DNA of 64,000 nt from assembly GCF_001224225.1 (NCBI RefSeq), contig NZ_CUEE01000001.1:62001-126000 (forward strand). The letters are read 5' to 3'. The translations under genes and the position numbers were made by a program. Under the pieces are notes generated by a model. That model did no database searches. It saw only the letters and a list, made by a program, of their open reading frames with translations, and had not been told where the DNA came from. Positions 47,610-57,343 of the stretch are shown here, piece by piece; positions within the stretch are counted from its first letter, which is position 1, and every line of letters begins with the position of its first letter. This DNA is from Staphylococcus borealis (GTDB lineage Bacteria > Bacillota > Bacilli > Staphylococcales > Staphylococcaceae).

Positions 47610-49043
47610 ATGAATAAGGATCAACAATTAGCCCATCATATCTTAGATGCGGTTGGTGGCATTGATAACGTGGATAATATCATTCATTGTATGACACGTG
47701 TGCGTTTAAAAATAAATGATGAGTCAAAAATTGATTACTCAAAACTTAAAACTATAGATGGTGTACTCGGCGTAGTACAAGATGAGCGTCTTCAAGTCGT
47801 GGTTGGTCCCGGTACAGTTAATAAGGTATCAGCTGAAATGGTTAAGCTAAGCGGTGTACAACTAGGAGAAGATATCCCCCACCATAGCAATAAGTCTAAT
47901 ATTGAAGCGCAAGCTAAAGAAAATAAAAGTGACTATCAACAAAAGCACAAACAAAGTAAACTAAACAAGATTTTAAAGTCTATTGCTAACATCTTTATAC
48001 CATTAATTCCTGCATTTATAGGTGCCGGTTTAATTGGTGGTATTGCGGCAGTACTCAATAACTTTATTACAGCAGGCACTATTTCAGCCGATTGGGTCAA
48101 ACAGCTTGTAGCCGTACTTAATGTCATTAAAGATGGTATGTTAGCGTATTTAGCTATCTTTACTGGATTTAATGCTGCTAAAGTATTTGGTGCAACGCCA
48201 GGTTTAGGTGGTGTTATTGGGGGTACCACATTATTAACAGGTATTACCGAAGACAACCCAATCAAAAATATCTTTACTGGTGAACCTTTATTAGCAGGTC
48301 AAGGTGGTATTATAGGGGTTATCTTAGCAGTATGGTTATTAAGTATGATTGAGAAAAAGTTACATAAAGTCGTTCCAAATGCGATAGATATTATCGTAAC
48401 ACCAACAATATCATTACTCATTATAGGTTTGCTAACGATATTCCTAATTATGCCTATTGCCGGATTTATATCTGACGGTTTGGTTGGCGTCGTAAATTGG
48501 GTCATTGGTGTAGGTGGCATATTTAGCGGATTTATTATAGGTGCGTTCTTCTTACCACTTGTTATGTTAGGCTTACATCATATATTCACCCCGATACACA
48601 TCGAATTAATTAATCAATCTGGTGCAACTTACTTACTACCTATCGCAGCAATGGCTGGTGCTGGACAAGTAGGTGCAGCTTTAGCTTTATGGGTAAGATG
48701 TAAGCACAATACAACACTAAGAAATGCGATTAAAGGTGCATTACCTGTTGGTTTCTTAGGAATTGGTGAACCGCTTATTTATGGTGTGACTTTACCATTA
48801 GGTCGACCTTTTATTACCGCTTGTATCGGTGGTGGTATTGGAGGTGCGGTTATCGGTGGAATTGGTCATATCGGTGCTACCGCAATAGGACCTAGTGGTA
48901 TTTCATTATTACCTTTAATTGCACATCAGAAATATTTAGGCTACATTATAGGATTACTATCTGCGTACCTAGGTGGTTTTATTTTCACATACTTTTTCGG
49001 TACGACTAAAGAAATGAGAAACTTAAATAAACTAGGTGATTAG
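47610..49043 (+). CDS. murP: MurP, PTS EIIBC transporter for MurNAc sugars
   Basis: The 477-residue PTS permease has an N-terminal EIIB domain with the phosphorylation-site cysteine in HCMTRVRLK (Cys27), a charged linker (residues 95-125), and an EIIC with about ten helices including [18 protein letters not shown]. It lacks EIIA, which must come from another PTS. AAGGAGG precedes the start. It imports MurNAc-GlcNAc. Confidence 0.9.
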   Translation: MNKDQQLAHHILDAVGGIDNVDNIIHCMTRVRLKINDESKIDYSKLKTIDGVLGVVQDERLQVVVGPGTVNKVSAEMVKLSGVQLGEDIPHHSNKSNIEAQAKENKSDYQQKHKQSKLNKILKSIANIFIPLIPAFIGAGLIGGIAAVLNNFITAGTISADWVKQLVAVLNVIKDGMLAYLAIFTGFNAAKVFGATPGLGGVIGGTTLLTGITEDNPIKNIFTGEPLLAGQGGIIGVILAVWLLSMIEKKLHKVVPNAIDIIVTPTISLLIIGLLTIFLIMPIAGFISDGLVGVVNWVIGVGGIFSGFIIGAFFLPLVMLGLHHIFTPIHIELINQSGATYLLPIAAMAGAGQVGAALALWVRCKHNTTLRNAIKGALPVGFLGIGEPLIYGVTLPLGRPFITACIGGGIGGAVIGGIGHIGATAIGPSGISLLPLIAHQKYLGYIIGLLSAYLGGFIFTYFFGTTKEMRNLNKLGD

Positions 49044-49916
49044 ATGACAAATATTTTATATTTAATCGACGACAATTATCCTTCTTTTTCTAAAAATGAA
49101 AAGAAACTATCACGATTTATATTAAACTCACCACATAAAGTGATTCGCATGTCGAATCAGGAGATTGCTGAAGAACTGGAAATGAGTGTTTCAACATTAA
49201 ATCGATATAGCCAAAAATTAATTAATCAAAGCTTTCATGAAGTCAGAACACAGTTAGCAACATTATTCCCTAAACAAGAAACACCGTATAAGATTGAACT
49301 GCTTAACAATGAGTCGGTAGACACTTTAAAAAAGAAGTTATATCATCGTGCAGAAGAAGCACTTCAAAAGAGTTCTACCTTTGCGGATAATGCAACAATA
49401 GATAACATATGCAAACAGTTTAAACGTGCGAATACGATTTTTATATTTGGCTATGGCGCATCATACGTCTGTGCTACGGATTTATATCAAAAATTATCGC
49501 GTATTGGGCTAAATGTTCAACTTGTACAAGAAACACATTTATTTACAACGATGTTGTCTACGCATGATAAAGATGATTGTGTAGTATTTATAACGAATAA
49601 CGGCGATCAAAGTGAACTTCGAGCAATGGTCAAAGTGGTTTCAGATTACCATATTCCAATTATTACCATCTCAAGTTCTGAGCATAATCATGTAGCCAAG
49701 CTTTCTGATATTGTTCTAACGTATGGCCATTCAGACGAAAATGAATTGCGTATGGGGGCAACTACTTCTTTATTTGCTCAGATGTTTACGATTGATGTTC
49801 TTTTCTATCGTTATATTGCATTAAATTATGAAACGTCATTAGATTTTATCACGCAATCAAAAATGGCACTCGATAATTATCGTAAACATTTATCAAATGT
49901 GGAATTTAAGCATTAA
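49044..49916 (+). CDS. murR: MurR, RpiR-family regulator
   Basis: The 290-residue regulator has an N-terminal RpiR helix-turn-helix (MSNQEIAEELEMSVSTLNRYSQKL) and a C-terminal SIS domain with FGYGASYVCATDLYQKL. It likely senses MurNAc-6P and controls the operon it ends. The ATG follows the murP stop with no gap. A full-length STAR-like repeat begins 28 bases after the stop. Confidence 0.9.
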   Translation: MTNILYLIDDNYPSFSKNEKKLSRFILNSPHKVIRMSNQEIAEELEMSVSTLNRYSQKLINQSFHEVRTQLATLFPKQETPYKIELLNNESVDTLKKKLYHRAEEALQKSSTFADNATIDNICKQFKRANTIFIFGYGASYVCATDLYQKLSRIGLNVQLVQETHLFTTMLSTHDKDDCVVFITNNGDQSELRAMVKVVSDYHIPIITISSSEHNHVAKLSDIVLTYGHSDENELRMGATTSLFAQMFTIDVLFYRYIALNYETSLDFITQSKMALDNYRKHLSNVEFKH

Positions 49917-49943
49917 CCTTTTCAAACAAGAAATAAGATATAG

Positions 49944-50157
49944 AAGAGGGAGTGGGACAGAATTCTTTTTAAATTCGTTGTCCCACTCCCAACTTGCTTT
50001 GCTTGTAGAATTTCTTAGTGAAATTCTCTTTGTTGGGGCCCCGCCCGCAAGGATGACTAGAACTGAGAAAAGCTTGAATCAAGCGCCTTCTCAGTTCAGT
50101 CAGCTACTGCGAATTTGCAAAAATAGCCTCATTATATTATTTATGTCCCAGCCTCTT
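49944..50157. repeat. Full-length STAR-like repeat with STAR core
   Basis: Outer arms AAGAGG/CCTCTT enclose a GGGAGTGGGACAGAATTC hairpin (arms GGGAGTGGGACA...TGTCCCACTCCC), then the STAR core TGTTGGGGCCCCGCCC at 50031-50046, GAACTGAGAAAAGCTTGA, CAGTTCAGTCAGCTACTGCG and GTCCCAGCC. The core agrees with the published STAR consensus. Confidence 0.9.
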
Positions 50158-50234
50158 ATTTAATGTAACCAAGACATTATGACTTGGGTTTTAGCTCTTT
50201 TTGTTACGACGCTTTCTTTCGGTAAAAGCGTTAA

Positions 50235-50280
50235 AAAGAGAGCGGCACAGAATTGATTTAAATTCATTGTACCACTCCCC
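50235..50280 (-). repeat. Short STAR-like hairpin upstream of the permease end
   Basis: AGAGCGGCACAG pairs imperfectly with TGTACCACTCC around AATTGATTTAAATTC. Only the hairpin part of the repeat is present, and it lies about 85 bases behind the permease stop. Confidence 0.6.
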
Positions 50281-50362
50281 TTCATATGAATCTAAGCACT
50301 GTGTGTCTTAGTCCATTTTGAATCATGTGTTGATGATGTTTGATTTTGATTTATTTATGCGC

Positions 50363-51751
50363 TTATTTAACTTTACGGTATCCATCATTTTTGTGATGTC
50401 CACGAACGAAGTAGTAAGTCGTTACCGCTGCTAAGAAAATAATACCAATGACAACTGAAACAACTGTTTCTTTGTTGAATAACATGCCAATTAATACAAT
50501 TAATAAGAATAAGATTGTAATTGCACTCGCAAACGTTCCACCTGGCATTTTGAATGGATGACCTTCAACCTTCTCAGGATGCAATCTTCTGAAACGAATG
50601 TGACTAATTAAAATCATAAACCAAGGAATCATACCAGGTAATATAGATGCACTATATACATATACGAAAATACTATCCGCACCTTTAATAAATAAAGGAA
50701 GAATAACATTTAATAACGCACCTACTAAGATACCTAAAGCAATGGCTAATACTGGATAGAATGGTACACCATTTTTCATAACTCGTGTAAAGATTTTAGG
50801 CATTTGACCTTTTTGACCTAATGTAAAAATCATACGACTTGCACTAAAGATACCTGAGTTACATCCAGATAATGCTGCAGTTAAAACAACGAAGTTAATT
50901 AATCCAGCTGCAAAAGTGATACCAATTTTAGCAAATGTAGCTACGAATGGGCTACCGATTTCACCTAATTGATCCCATGGGTAGATAGTAACAATTACGA
51001 AAATCGCACCAATGTAGAAAATTAATATACGCCAGATAACACCGTTTACTGCACTTTTAATATTTTTCTGAGGATCTTTTGTTTCTCCGGCAGTGATACC
51101 AATTAATTCAACGCCTTGGTAAGAACCAATAACAATTGATAATGCAAAGAAGAAACCTACAAATCCATTAGGCATAAAGCCACCATGAGACCATAAATTT
51201 GAAAGTCCAATCGCATGGCCACCATTACCAATTCCAAAGAAGATTAATCCTAAACCAGCAATGATCATTAATATAATTGTTACAACTTTAATCATTGCAA
51301 ACCAGAATTCAAATTCACCGAATGCTTTTACAGAAGTTAAGTTAGCTGCTAATAATAGTAGCACCGCAACGACACCAGGAATCCATTGTGGCAAGTTTGG
51401 GAACCAATAATTCATATACTCGCCCACTGCAATAACTTCACTCATTCCTACAACAATCCATTGGAAGATATTACTCCATGCTGTCATATATCCTGCTGCA
51501 GGGTGAATGTAATCACTCGCAAATGTAGCGAAAGATCCAGTAGTTGGATTTAAGTAAATCATTTCCCCCATTGCTCTCATGATTAAGAATAAAAAGATCC
51601 CTGCGATTAAATATGCAAAAATAACTGATGGACCAGTCCATTTAATCGTACTTGTTGCTCCCATAAATAAACCAACACCAATAGTACCACCAAGTGCGAT
51701 CATTCTAATTTGACGTGCACTTAGCCCCCTATGTAATTCATTGTTATCCAT
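50363..51751 (-). CDS. Amino acid permease (APC family)
   Basis: The 462-residue protein has twelve hydrophobic helices and the APC signature starting RQIRMIALGGTIGVGLFMGA, with a well-conserved RAMGEM region in helix 2-3. It belongs to the proline/GABA/aromatic amino acid:proton symporters; the substrate is not defined. A perfect cre site lies upstream, so carbon status controls it. GATGGGG lies 9-15 bases before the ATG. Confidence 0.85.
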   Translation of the reverse strand: MDNNELHRGLSARQIRMIALGGTIGVGLFMGATSTIKWTGPSVIFAYLIAGIFLFLIMRAMGEMIYLNPTTGSFATFASDYIHPAAGYMTAWSNIFQWIVVGMSEVIAVGEYMNYWFPNLPQWIPGVVAVLLLLAANLTSVKAFGEFEFWFAMIKVVTIILMIIAGLGLIFFGIGNGGHAIGLSNLWSHGGFMPNGFVGFFFALSIVIGSYQGVELIGITAGETKDPQKNIKSAVNGVIWRILIFYIGAIFVIVTIYPWDQLGEIGSPFVATFAKIGITFAAGLINFVVLTAALSGCNSGIFSASRMIFTLGQKGQMPKIFTRVMKNGVPFYPVLAIALGILVGALLNVILPLFIKGADSIFVYVYSASILPGMIPWFMILISHIRFRRLHPEKVEGHPFKMPGGTFASAITILFLLIVLIGMLFNKETVVSVVIGIIFLAAVTTYYFVRGHHKNDGYRKVK

Positions 51752-51908
51752 TAAAATAACCCCATCTCTATTAAATCTAAGGTTCGAATACTTTTGTCTT
51801 TCAGAAAACCCTCTTTTGCTTTCCTTCTTTTCCCTTAAAAGTTCCTTTACCTTAATGAAGTTATTATACTATAATTTGACAAAATTAAAACATAAATTTT
51901 ACAACTTT

Positions 51909-51924
51909 TTGAAATCGCTTCCAT
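51909..51924. promoter_or_regulatory. Perfect cre site of the amino acid permease gene
   Basis: On the minus strand ATGGAAGCGATTTCAA agrees with the CcpA consensus at every position. It lies about 35-50 bases before a probable -10 in the TATAGTATAAT cluster near 51867-51880. Confidence 0.85.
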
Positions 51925-52173
51925 TACTGTTGTAATAACTCTTTTCAAATTTTTAAAAACCTTGATTTTACAGTATTTTTGCCATTTAAACAAAGTTACT
52001 TTTTACAATATTTTTTATTGAGATTTTTCACTTTTGCAAATAATCTTTTTTTAATTCAATTGTTTATAATCATTTTCTAAGCGTTTAATGGATGAGGATG
52101 TCGCAAAAATTAATTTAGAGTGTGATATACTTTTGTTAGAATTTTTACTGATCAATACAAGGAGTATTAATGA
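51925..52173. other. AT-rich gap between permease and small membrane genes
   Basis: The region carries promoters for both directions and poly-T tracts, with no recognisable gene or repeat. Confidence 0.5.
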
Positions 52174-52524
52174 ATGCAAGCATTGTTAAAAAAGAGTGTT
52201 AAAATTTCTATTATATTTGGCATCGTTTTCTTTCTATTAAACTATTTCAGTGCCAATCATGATACCGTTAATCCACTAATCATAAGAACACTAATCGCAA
52301 CTTTAACTTTTTTCTTATTATATTTTGCTGTGTTTACAATTTTCAATTCAGATGAGCGTAAGTTAAAATTTGGCATTACGTTGCCAATCGCTTTAATTAT
52401 TTTCATAATTATAGGTGCCCTCTTCTTTACACTGGAAATGGGTGTTATAGCGGGTCTCATTGTTGGCCTTTTAGCAGGATTTATTTGGGAATGGATTGAT
52501 AAACAGAATGGAGGTACAAAATAA
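52174..52524 (+). CDS. Membrane protein of unknown function
   Basis: The 116-residue protein has four hydrophobic helices and a polar C-terminus EWIDKQNGGTK. AAGGAG is nine bases upstream of the ATG. Its stop overlaps the start of the next small gene by one base, so they act as a pair. Function unknown. Confidence 0.65.
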   Translation: MQALLKKSVKISIIFGIVFFLLNYFSANHDTVNPLIIRTLIATLTFFLLYFAVFTIFNSDERKLKFGITLPIALIIFIIIGALFFTLEMGVIAGLIVGLLAGFIWEWIDKQNGGTK

Positions 52525-52715
52525 TGTCTGTCACAATAGGTATCATTTTAATTATTGTCTTACTTATACTAAGTTTAGTGCCTAATTATAAAGCGATGCA
52601 ACAAGCTAAATCACAAGGTCAAAAATCCACACGTTATACAATTATGGTAGGTATTGATTTAATTCTCATCGTCTTATTAATCGTCACTATTATATTAAAA
52701 GTATTTATGAACTAA
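52524..52715 (+). CDS. Small two-helix membrane protein
   Basis: The 63-residue protein has helices at about residues 3-20 and 43-62, separated by a polar, basic loop (MQQAKSQGQKSTRY). It is co-translated with the upstream membrane protein. A STAR-like hairpin ends the transcript. Function unknown. Confidence 0.65.
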   Translation: MSVTIGIILIIVLLILSLVPNYKAMQQAKSQGQKSTRYTIMVGIDLILIVLLIVTIILKVFMN

Positions 52716-52756
52716 GCGGTAATCATAATCTAATCGTAAAACTAGATTTTTATAGA

Positions 52757-52806
52757 AAGAGGGAGTGGGACGACGAATTTAAAAGAATTCTGTCCCACTC
52801 CCACTC
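52757..52806. repeat. STAR-like hairpin (GGGAGTGGGAC arms)
   Basis: GGGAGTGGGAC pairs perfectly with GTCCCACTCCC (52792-52802) around ACGAATTTAAAAGAATTC. It lies between two convergent units and can serve as a terminator for both. Its loop sequence is inverted relative to the copy at 49944. Confidence 0.85.
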
Positions 52807-52837
52807 TTTTCTATTTACTAACTATCATACGAGTGCT

Positions 52838-53032
52838 TTATATTCTTCCTTGTAACAATAAGTAATAGCCTATAGTAGCTAAAATCAAATAGATCATTGT
52901 ACCGACAACGAAAGAACGCACTTGAACTTTAAAAGGTATATGTTTACTAAATATAGGGCCTAATACTAAATTTCCTATGCCTATGATAATAGGACCTGCT
53001 AAAAAGAATATGATAATTTGCCACGACATCAT
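52838..53032 (-). CDS. Small membrane protein behind a HAD phosphatase
   Basis: A 64-residue protein with two hydrophobic helices (about 4-26 and 40-60). AAGGAG within the end of the upstream HAD gene is its ribosome binding site, giving a 2-base gap. Function unknown. Confidence 0.65.
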   Translation of the reverse strand: MMSWQIIIFFLAGPIIIGIGNLVLGPIFSKHIPFKVQVRSFVVGTMIYLILATIGYYLLLQGRI

Positions 53033-53034
53033 AT

Positions 53035-53679
53035 TTACTCCTTATTCGCTTCAAAGAATGTATTTACTATCTCTTCAAAGCTTAAATCTTTGCCGACATA
53101 AGCTATGTCAGAGAAGTCTTGTGCTTCTGTCATCTCATTTGTATTAATAATTACATCTAACCCAGCATTCATTGCACCAGTAGCGCCATTGGCTGAATCT
53201 TCAATAGCTAAGCAATGTGCAGGTGAATAATTTAAGCGTTGTACAGCCGTTAAATAAAGCTCTGGGTCTGGTTTCACCGCTTCAACATCTTCTCTTCCTA
53301 CAATCACATCAATATAATCGTTAATACCTAACGTTTGAATCGTAGGCATAATTTCTTCCCTATAACTACTTGTCGCAATCGCCATAGGTATGTGTCGTTG
53401 TTTTAAATATTTCATTAATGAAGACACTGTGTCGATAATATCTAATTCATGACTCGTATTATTATGTTCATCATATATTTTTTGTTTCTTCTCAATACCA
53501 ATTTGTTGTTCAAGATAGTCATGTAACCCTTGCGCATGTCCCCCAATGTGACTTCTGTAAAACTCAAGTGTCACAGGTTTCACGCCATGAAATGAAAGAT
53601 GTTTGTTAATTATTTCATATAAGTGTTTCTCAGTATCTATAATGGTACCGTCGAAATCAAATACTACAGCTTTATACAT
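53035..53679 (-). CDS. HAD-superfamily hydrolase, phosphoglucomutase-like
   Basis: The 214-residue protein has motif I VFDFDGTIIDTE, motif II at AIATSSYRE and motif III/IV around KPDPELYL and AIEDSANGATGAMNAG. This is the beta-phosphoglucomutase-like subfamily I with an inserted helical cap. It probably dephosphorylates a small sugar or metabolite phosphate. The small membrane gene is coupled to its end. Confidence 0.85.
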   Translation of the reverse strand: MYKAVVFDFDGTIIDTEKHLYEIINKHLSFHGVKPVTLEFYRSHIGGHAQGLHDYLEQQIGIEKKQKIYDEHNNTSHELDIIDTVSSLMKYLKQRHIPMAIATSSYREEIMPTIQTLGINDYIDVIVGREDVEAVKPDPELYLTAVQRLNYSPAHCLAIEDSANGATGAMNAGLDVIINTNEMTEAQDFSDIAYVGKDLSFEEIVNTFFEANKE

Positions 53680-53988
53680 AAGATTGCTCCTTTAATTACT
53701 CCAATTATTGCTAAGTTTATCATATGACATATGAATTTCATACTTCGCCGAATACGTACTAACACGTTTAAAAGGAAACACTATTTGAATGCGTCAATTT
53801 AATTCCATGTTAAATCGCGTTACGATTGGATTACAAAATAATTAAATCGAACTTCATTCAAAAGTCCTAGTGCTAATATTAATAAAGAGTGATACAATCA
53901 GTGTGTATAAAAGAACGGTGTACGACTTAAGGGAATTTACAGGCTAAATGCTTTTTACATACGTTAAATAAATATAGGAGGTCATTGC
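53680..53988. other. Intergenic region ahead of an unknown gene
   Basis: 309 bases without a coding frame. The GTGATACAATCAG near 53890-53901 resembles a -10 element for the downstream gene; nothing further was seen. Confidence 0.5.
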
Positions 53989-54519
53989 ATGTTGTTAGAC
54001 AAATTTGAAACTTACATTATCAACATTGTAGGTTTAAAATCTAGATCAACTCGAAAACATTTAATTAAAGTCTGCAAAGACGTTAAATTTTGCGATTCAT
54101 TTCAATATTCAATAATCAAATACGATGATATACCCGTTTTAGAAGTTAGCTTACCTAAGCAGCAACTGCCATATTTTATTAGCTTTTTAAGTTTTTATCA
54201 ATTCTCAATTTATCAGATTTTATCTCCTAAACGAGTAAATACGTTACTAGATACGGAACAACCTTATCAATCATCTAAACGTTTCGATTTAGCAATAGAC
54301 GGCCTCCAAGATGCATTCATTAAAGATAAAGTTATTGATATTATGACTTATTTCTCAAATAACTTTGATATCAAATACACATTAAATAACAACTGTGCAA
54401 GCATATGTTGTGCACCTGAAACATTCAGCAAATTACTACAAACGATTGCATGCAGAAATATTGATATTCTTTCTGCATCTTATAAAACACGTGTACTACA
54501 TAAAGCAAACATTTCTTAA
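53989..54519 (+). CDS. Cysteine-containing protein of unknown function
   Basis: The 176-residue soluble protein starts at ATG behind GGAGGTCATTGC. It contains paired cysteines (NNCASICCAP near residues 133-142), and alternating strands and helices. No known family was recognised. It lies alone between a HAD gene and a STAR-like hairpin. Confidence 0.6.
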   Translation: MLLDKFETYIINIVGLKSRSTRKHLIKVCKDVKFCDSFQYSIIKYDDIPVLEVSLPKQQLPYFISFLSFYQFSIYQILSPKRVNTLLDTEQPYQSSKRFDLAIDGLQDAFIKDKVIDIMTYFSNNFDIKYTLNNNCASICCAPETFSKLLQTIACRNIDILSASYKTRVLHKANIS

Positions 54520-54567
54520 TTAACTATCATCATAGTAAATCTATAATACGTAGAATAACCAAACTAG

Positions 54568-54614
54568 TTAGGAGTGGGACAAAGAATTTAAATAGCATTC
54601 TGTCCTACTCCTTA
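54568..54614. repeat. STAR-like hairpin behind the unknown gene
   Basis: TAGGAGTGGGACA and TGTCCTACTCCTTA pair with a mismatch around AAGAATTTAAATAGCATTC, 50 bases after the stop at 54519. Confidence 0.75.
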
Positions 54615-54723
54615 TGTATTTTCTTTTTATGATAACAATGGGTTTAAATCCAAGTGACGCTCTGTTTATGGTGAGCAAGTGATAGAAACGTTTTACCAAA
54701 ATAGGATTGTATACAAAAAATGA

Positions 54724-54757
54724 CCAGTAGAAAATCTTATTCCAGATTTTCTGCTGG
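54724..54757 (-). terminator. glvC terminator
   Basis: CCAGTAGAAAATCT pairs with AGATTTTCTGCTGG (54744-54757), with one G-U pair, around a 6-base loop. On the minus strand it runs into TTTTTTG. Confidence 0.85.
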
Positions 54758-54774
54758 CCTTTTACTTAAATACA

Positions 54775-56376
54775 TTATTTTTTATCATTGTCATCATAAA
54801 CTAAATGTTCAAATGCTTCACGTACTTGTGGGACAGTCATTCCAACTACCACCTGAACGTTTTTACCACTTTTCACGAGGCCATGAGCCATTTGTTCATG
54901 AGTGAAATAAGCACTATCTTCAACTTTTGTTTCATCATTAACTGTTAAGCGTAAACGCGTTGTACAATTTGTAACGTCTTTAATATTTTCTTTTCCGCCT
55001 AATCCTTCTAAATAATAATGTGCTTTCGCTTCATATTCATTGCTAGGTTCAAAGCCTGAATTATCCGTATTTCCATCGCCTTTTTTCTCTTTGTAATCTT
55101 TCTTAGAGAATAATTTAACTTCTTCTTCAGCTCGACGTCCTGGTAATGGAATATCAAATTTCAAGATTAAGTATCTGAATACAACGAAATAGATACCTGA
55201 GAAAATAAAGCCTATCACAACTTGAGCTACATAAGTTAACCAATGATTTTGTCCTAATGGAATCCAGTTCGTCGCGATGAAATCAAGTAAACCGCCGCCC
55301 ATGTTACCAACAACGCCGAAACCATACATAATTGTATCCATTGTCGCTGCTAATAATGCATGAATTACAAATAAGTAAGGTGCGATAAATAAGAATGTAA
55401 ATTCTAAAGGTTCAGTAATACCAACAACTACCGCAGTTAAAGTAGCTGGTACTAACAATGCTGCAACCTTTTTACGGTTTGCTTTAGGCGTTGTAGAATA
55501 CATTGCTAATGCAATACCAATCGCACCAAACACTTTACCGTTACCTTGTAACATGAAACCATAATGGAATTGTTCTTTTAAAGGTTTACTACTTTCAGCA
55601 AACTCATTTAAATGTCTAAACCATTCTGCTTTAAGTCCATCTTTTGCTACAACTGGACCTACTTCAATTGGTGCATAAATGAAGTGATGTAAACCAGTTG
55701 GAATTAACACACGTTCTAAGAAATGATACAACCAAACACCAATATAACCAGATGCGATAATGAAATGTTGCATTGATTCAATACCACTTTGTATTGTTGG
55801 CCATACAACACATGTGATTGCTGCAATTGGTAACATAACAAAGAATGATATTGTTACAACAAATGTTAAACCTTGGAATACACCTAACATTTCTGGTAAT
55901 TTCTTGCTATAGAATCGGTTATGTATCCATGTCACGATGGCAGAAATAATGATACCACCAAGAATATTTGTATCTAATGTTTCGATACCAGCAATTGCTT
56001 TTAAGCCAGTTACATTTTCAACACCTTTTTCTAAGTTGGCACCAAATGTATGTGGCCATTGCGTTAAAATCGCGTTGATAAATGTATTAAACATTAAATA
56101 GCCCATTAATGCAGCTAAAGCAGCATGACCAGGTGCTTTCTTAGCTAATGATAAAGGCAATCCAACCACGAATACGATTTCCATATGATTGAAGATTACC
56201 CAACCACCTGATTCAATCACAGACCAAAATTTAAACCAAAATGTATGATCATTTGCTAATCCGCCCATGATAGTTGGATTTTTGAATAATGTCGCAAAAC
56301 CTAATACAATCCCAAAGAATGCAAACATTAATACGGGAACGATCATAGCACTCCCAAATCGTTTAATAGCGTTCAT
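54775..56376 (-). CDS. glvC: PTS EIICB for alpha-glucosides (GlvC-like)
   Basis: The 533-residue PTS permease has an N-terminal EIIC domain of about ten helices and a C-terminal EIIB domain whose phosphorylated cysteine lies in NCTTRLRLTVN. It imports maltose- or arbutin-type glucosides. No EIIA or 6-phospho-glucosidase gene is in the window. Diverges from an RpiR regulator with cre-like sites between. Confidence 0.88.
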   Translation of the reverse strand: MNAIKRFGSAMIVPVLMFAFFGIVLGFATLFKNPTIMGGLANDHTFWFKFWSVIESGGWVIFNHMEIVFVVGLPLSLAKKAPGHAALAALMGYLMFNTFINAILTQWPHTFGANLEKGVENVTGLKAIAGIETLDTNILGGIIISAIVTWIHNRFYSKKLPEMLGVFQGLTFVVTISFFVMLPIAAITCVVWPTIQSGIESMQHFIIASGYIGVWLYHFLERVLIPTGLHHFIYAPIEVGPVVAKDGLKAEWFRHLNEFAESSKPLKEQFHYGFMLQGNGKVFGAIGIALAMYSTTPKANRKKVAALLVPATLTAVVVGITEPLEFTFLFIAPYLFVIHALLAATMDTIMYGFGVVGNMGGGLLDFIATNWIPLGQNHWLTYVAQVVIGFIFSGIYFVVFRYLILKFDIPLPGRRAEEEVKLFSKKDYKEKKGDGNTDNSGFEPSNEYEAKAHYYLEGLGGKENIKDVTNCTTRLRLTVNDETKVEDSAYFTHEQMAHGLVKSGKNVQVVVGMTVPQVREAFEHLVYDDNDKK

Positions 56377-56428
56377 AATTTAACCCCCAAATCTTTCTAT
56401 GTTGTACTTAAGTCCATCGTACATATAA

Positions 56429-56444
56429 AAGCGTTTTCTTAATA
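56429..56444. promoter_or_regulatory. Imperfect cre-like site near glvC
   Basis: AAAAGCGTTTTCTTAA (within 56427-56442) matches the core of the CcpA consensus with two mismatches on the minus strand. Confidence 0.45.
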
Positions 56445-56452
56445 TCTATTAT

Positions 56453-56467
56453 AGTAAACGCTTACAC
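56453..56467. promoter_or_regulatory. cre site between glvC and glvR
   Basis: On the minus strand TGTAAGCGTTTACT fits the CcpA core with two edge mismatches. It overlaps a TATAAT-like element of the glvC promoter, as expected for repression. Confidence 0.65.
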
Positions 56468-56566
56468 ATATACAATGACGTTGACCGATTTTGAAATAAT
56501 TTTGTATAATCAGTTTATGTTTTCTATACATGAAAATATTTTCAGGAAAGAATGAGAGGTGTCTTT

Positions 56567-57328
56567 GTGCTATTAGATGAAAAAGTAAATGCTAATTTCG
56601 ACAAGTTAAATGATAACGACCTTCAAATTGCACATTTTGTAAATACGCATGTCAATCAATGTAAAACTTTAAAAATACATGAACTCTCGCAATTCACTCA
56701 TGCATCTAATGCTACGATTCATCGTTTCACACGAAAGTTAGGATTTGATGGTTATAGTGACTTTAAATCCTATCTTAAATTTGAAAGTGAACATTTAAGT
56801 CAACTGCCAAAAGATTCAATGGATGCTTTTAAACAAGAAATAGAAACAACATTTAGCTATTTAGATCGCATCGATTATAATTTGATTACAGATAAACTGA
56901 ATCATGCATCTACTGTTTATTTATATGGCACCGGTCGCGCGCAAAAGAACGTTGCGGAAGAAGCGCAACGAATATTGTTAACAATGCATAAAAATATCAT
57001 TGTCTTACATGACGTACACGAATTAAAGATGGTACTGAACCGTTCAGTAGCTGAAGATTTATTTTTCATTATTTCTCTTTCTGGTGAAAGTCATCAACTT
57101 TCAGATGTAACTAATCTACTTCAATTACGTCAAAAATATTTTATCTCAGTGACAACAATGAAAGATAATACACTAGCGCAAAAGGCTAGCTACAACGTTT
57201 ATGTATCAAGTAATACGTTCTATTTATATGATGGTACAGATTACTCAAGTTTTATTAGTTATCATATTTTCTTCGAAACATTACTACGAAAATATAACGA
57301 ACGAAAAGATAGCGGTGAACTCAGTTAA
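56567..57328 (+). CDS. glvR: RpiR-family regulator of the glucoside PTS (GlvR-like)
   Basis: The 253-residue protein has an RpiR helix-turn-helix (HELSQFTHASNATIHRFTRKLGFDGYSDFK) and a SIS domain (YGTGRAQKNVAEEAQRILL). I take GTG 56567, five bases behind GAGGTG; an ATG at 56552 is the alternative. It diverges from glvC, which it likely controls. Confidence 0.85.
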   Translation: MLLDEKVNANFDKLNDNDLQIAHFVNTHVNQCKTLKIHELSQFTHASNATIHRFTRKLGFDGYSDFKSYLKFESEHLSQLPKDSMDAFKQEIETTFSYLDRIDYNLITDKLNHASTVYLYGTGRAQKNVAEEAQRILLTMHKNIIVLHDVHELKMVLNRSVAEDLFFIISLSGESHQLSDVTNLLQLRQKYFISVTTMKDNTLAQKASYNVYVSSNTFYLYDGTDYSSFISYHIFFETLLRKYNERKDSGELS

Positions 57329-57343
57329 GCGCGATTAACAAAC

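Noticed and set aside
49897..50163. 88-residue frame downstream of murR
   Set aside because: It is a translation of the end of murR and the STAR-like repeat in another frame, with no family resemblance.
51752..52173. T-box or other riboswitch upstream of the amino acid permease
   Set aside because: No T-box sequence (TGGNACC-like), specifier hairpin or attenuator was visible; a cre site and promoter explain the region.
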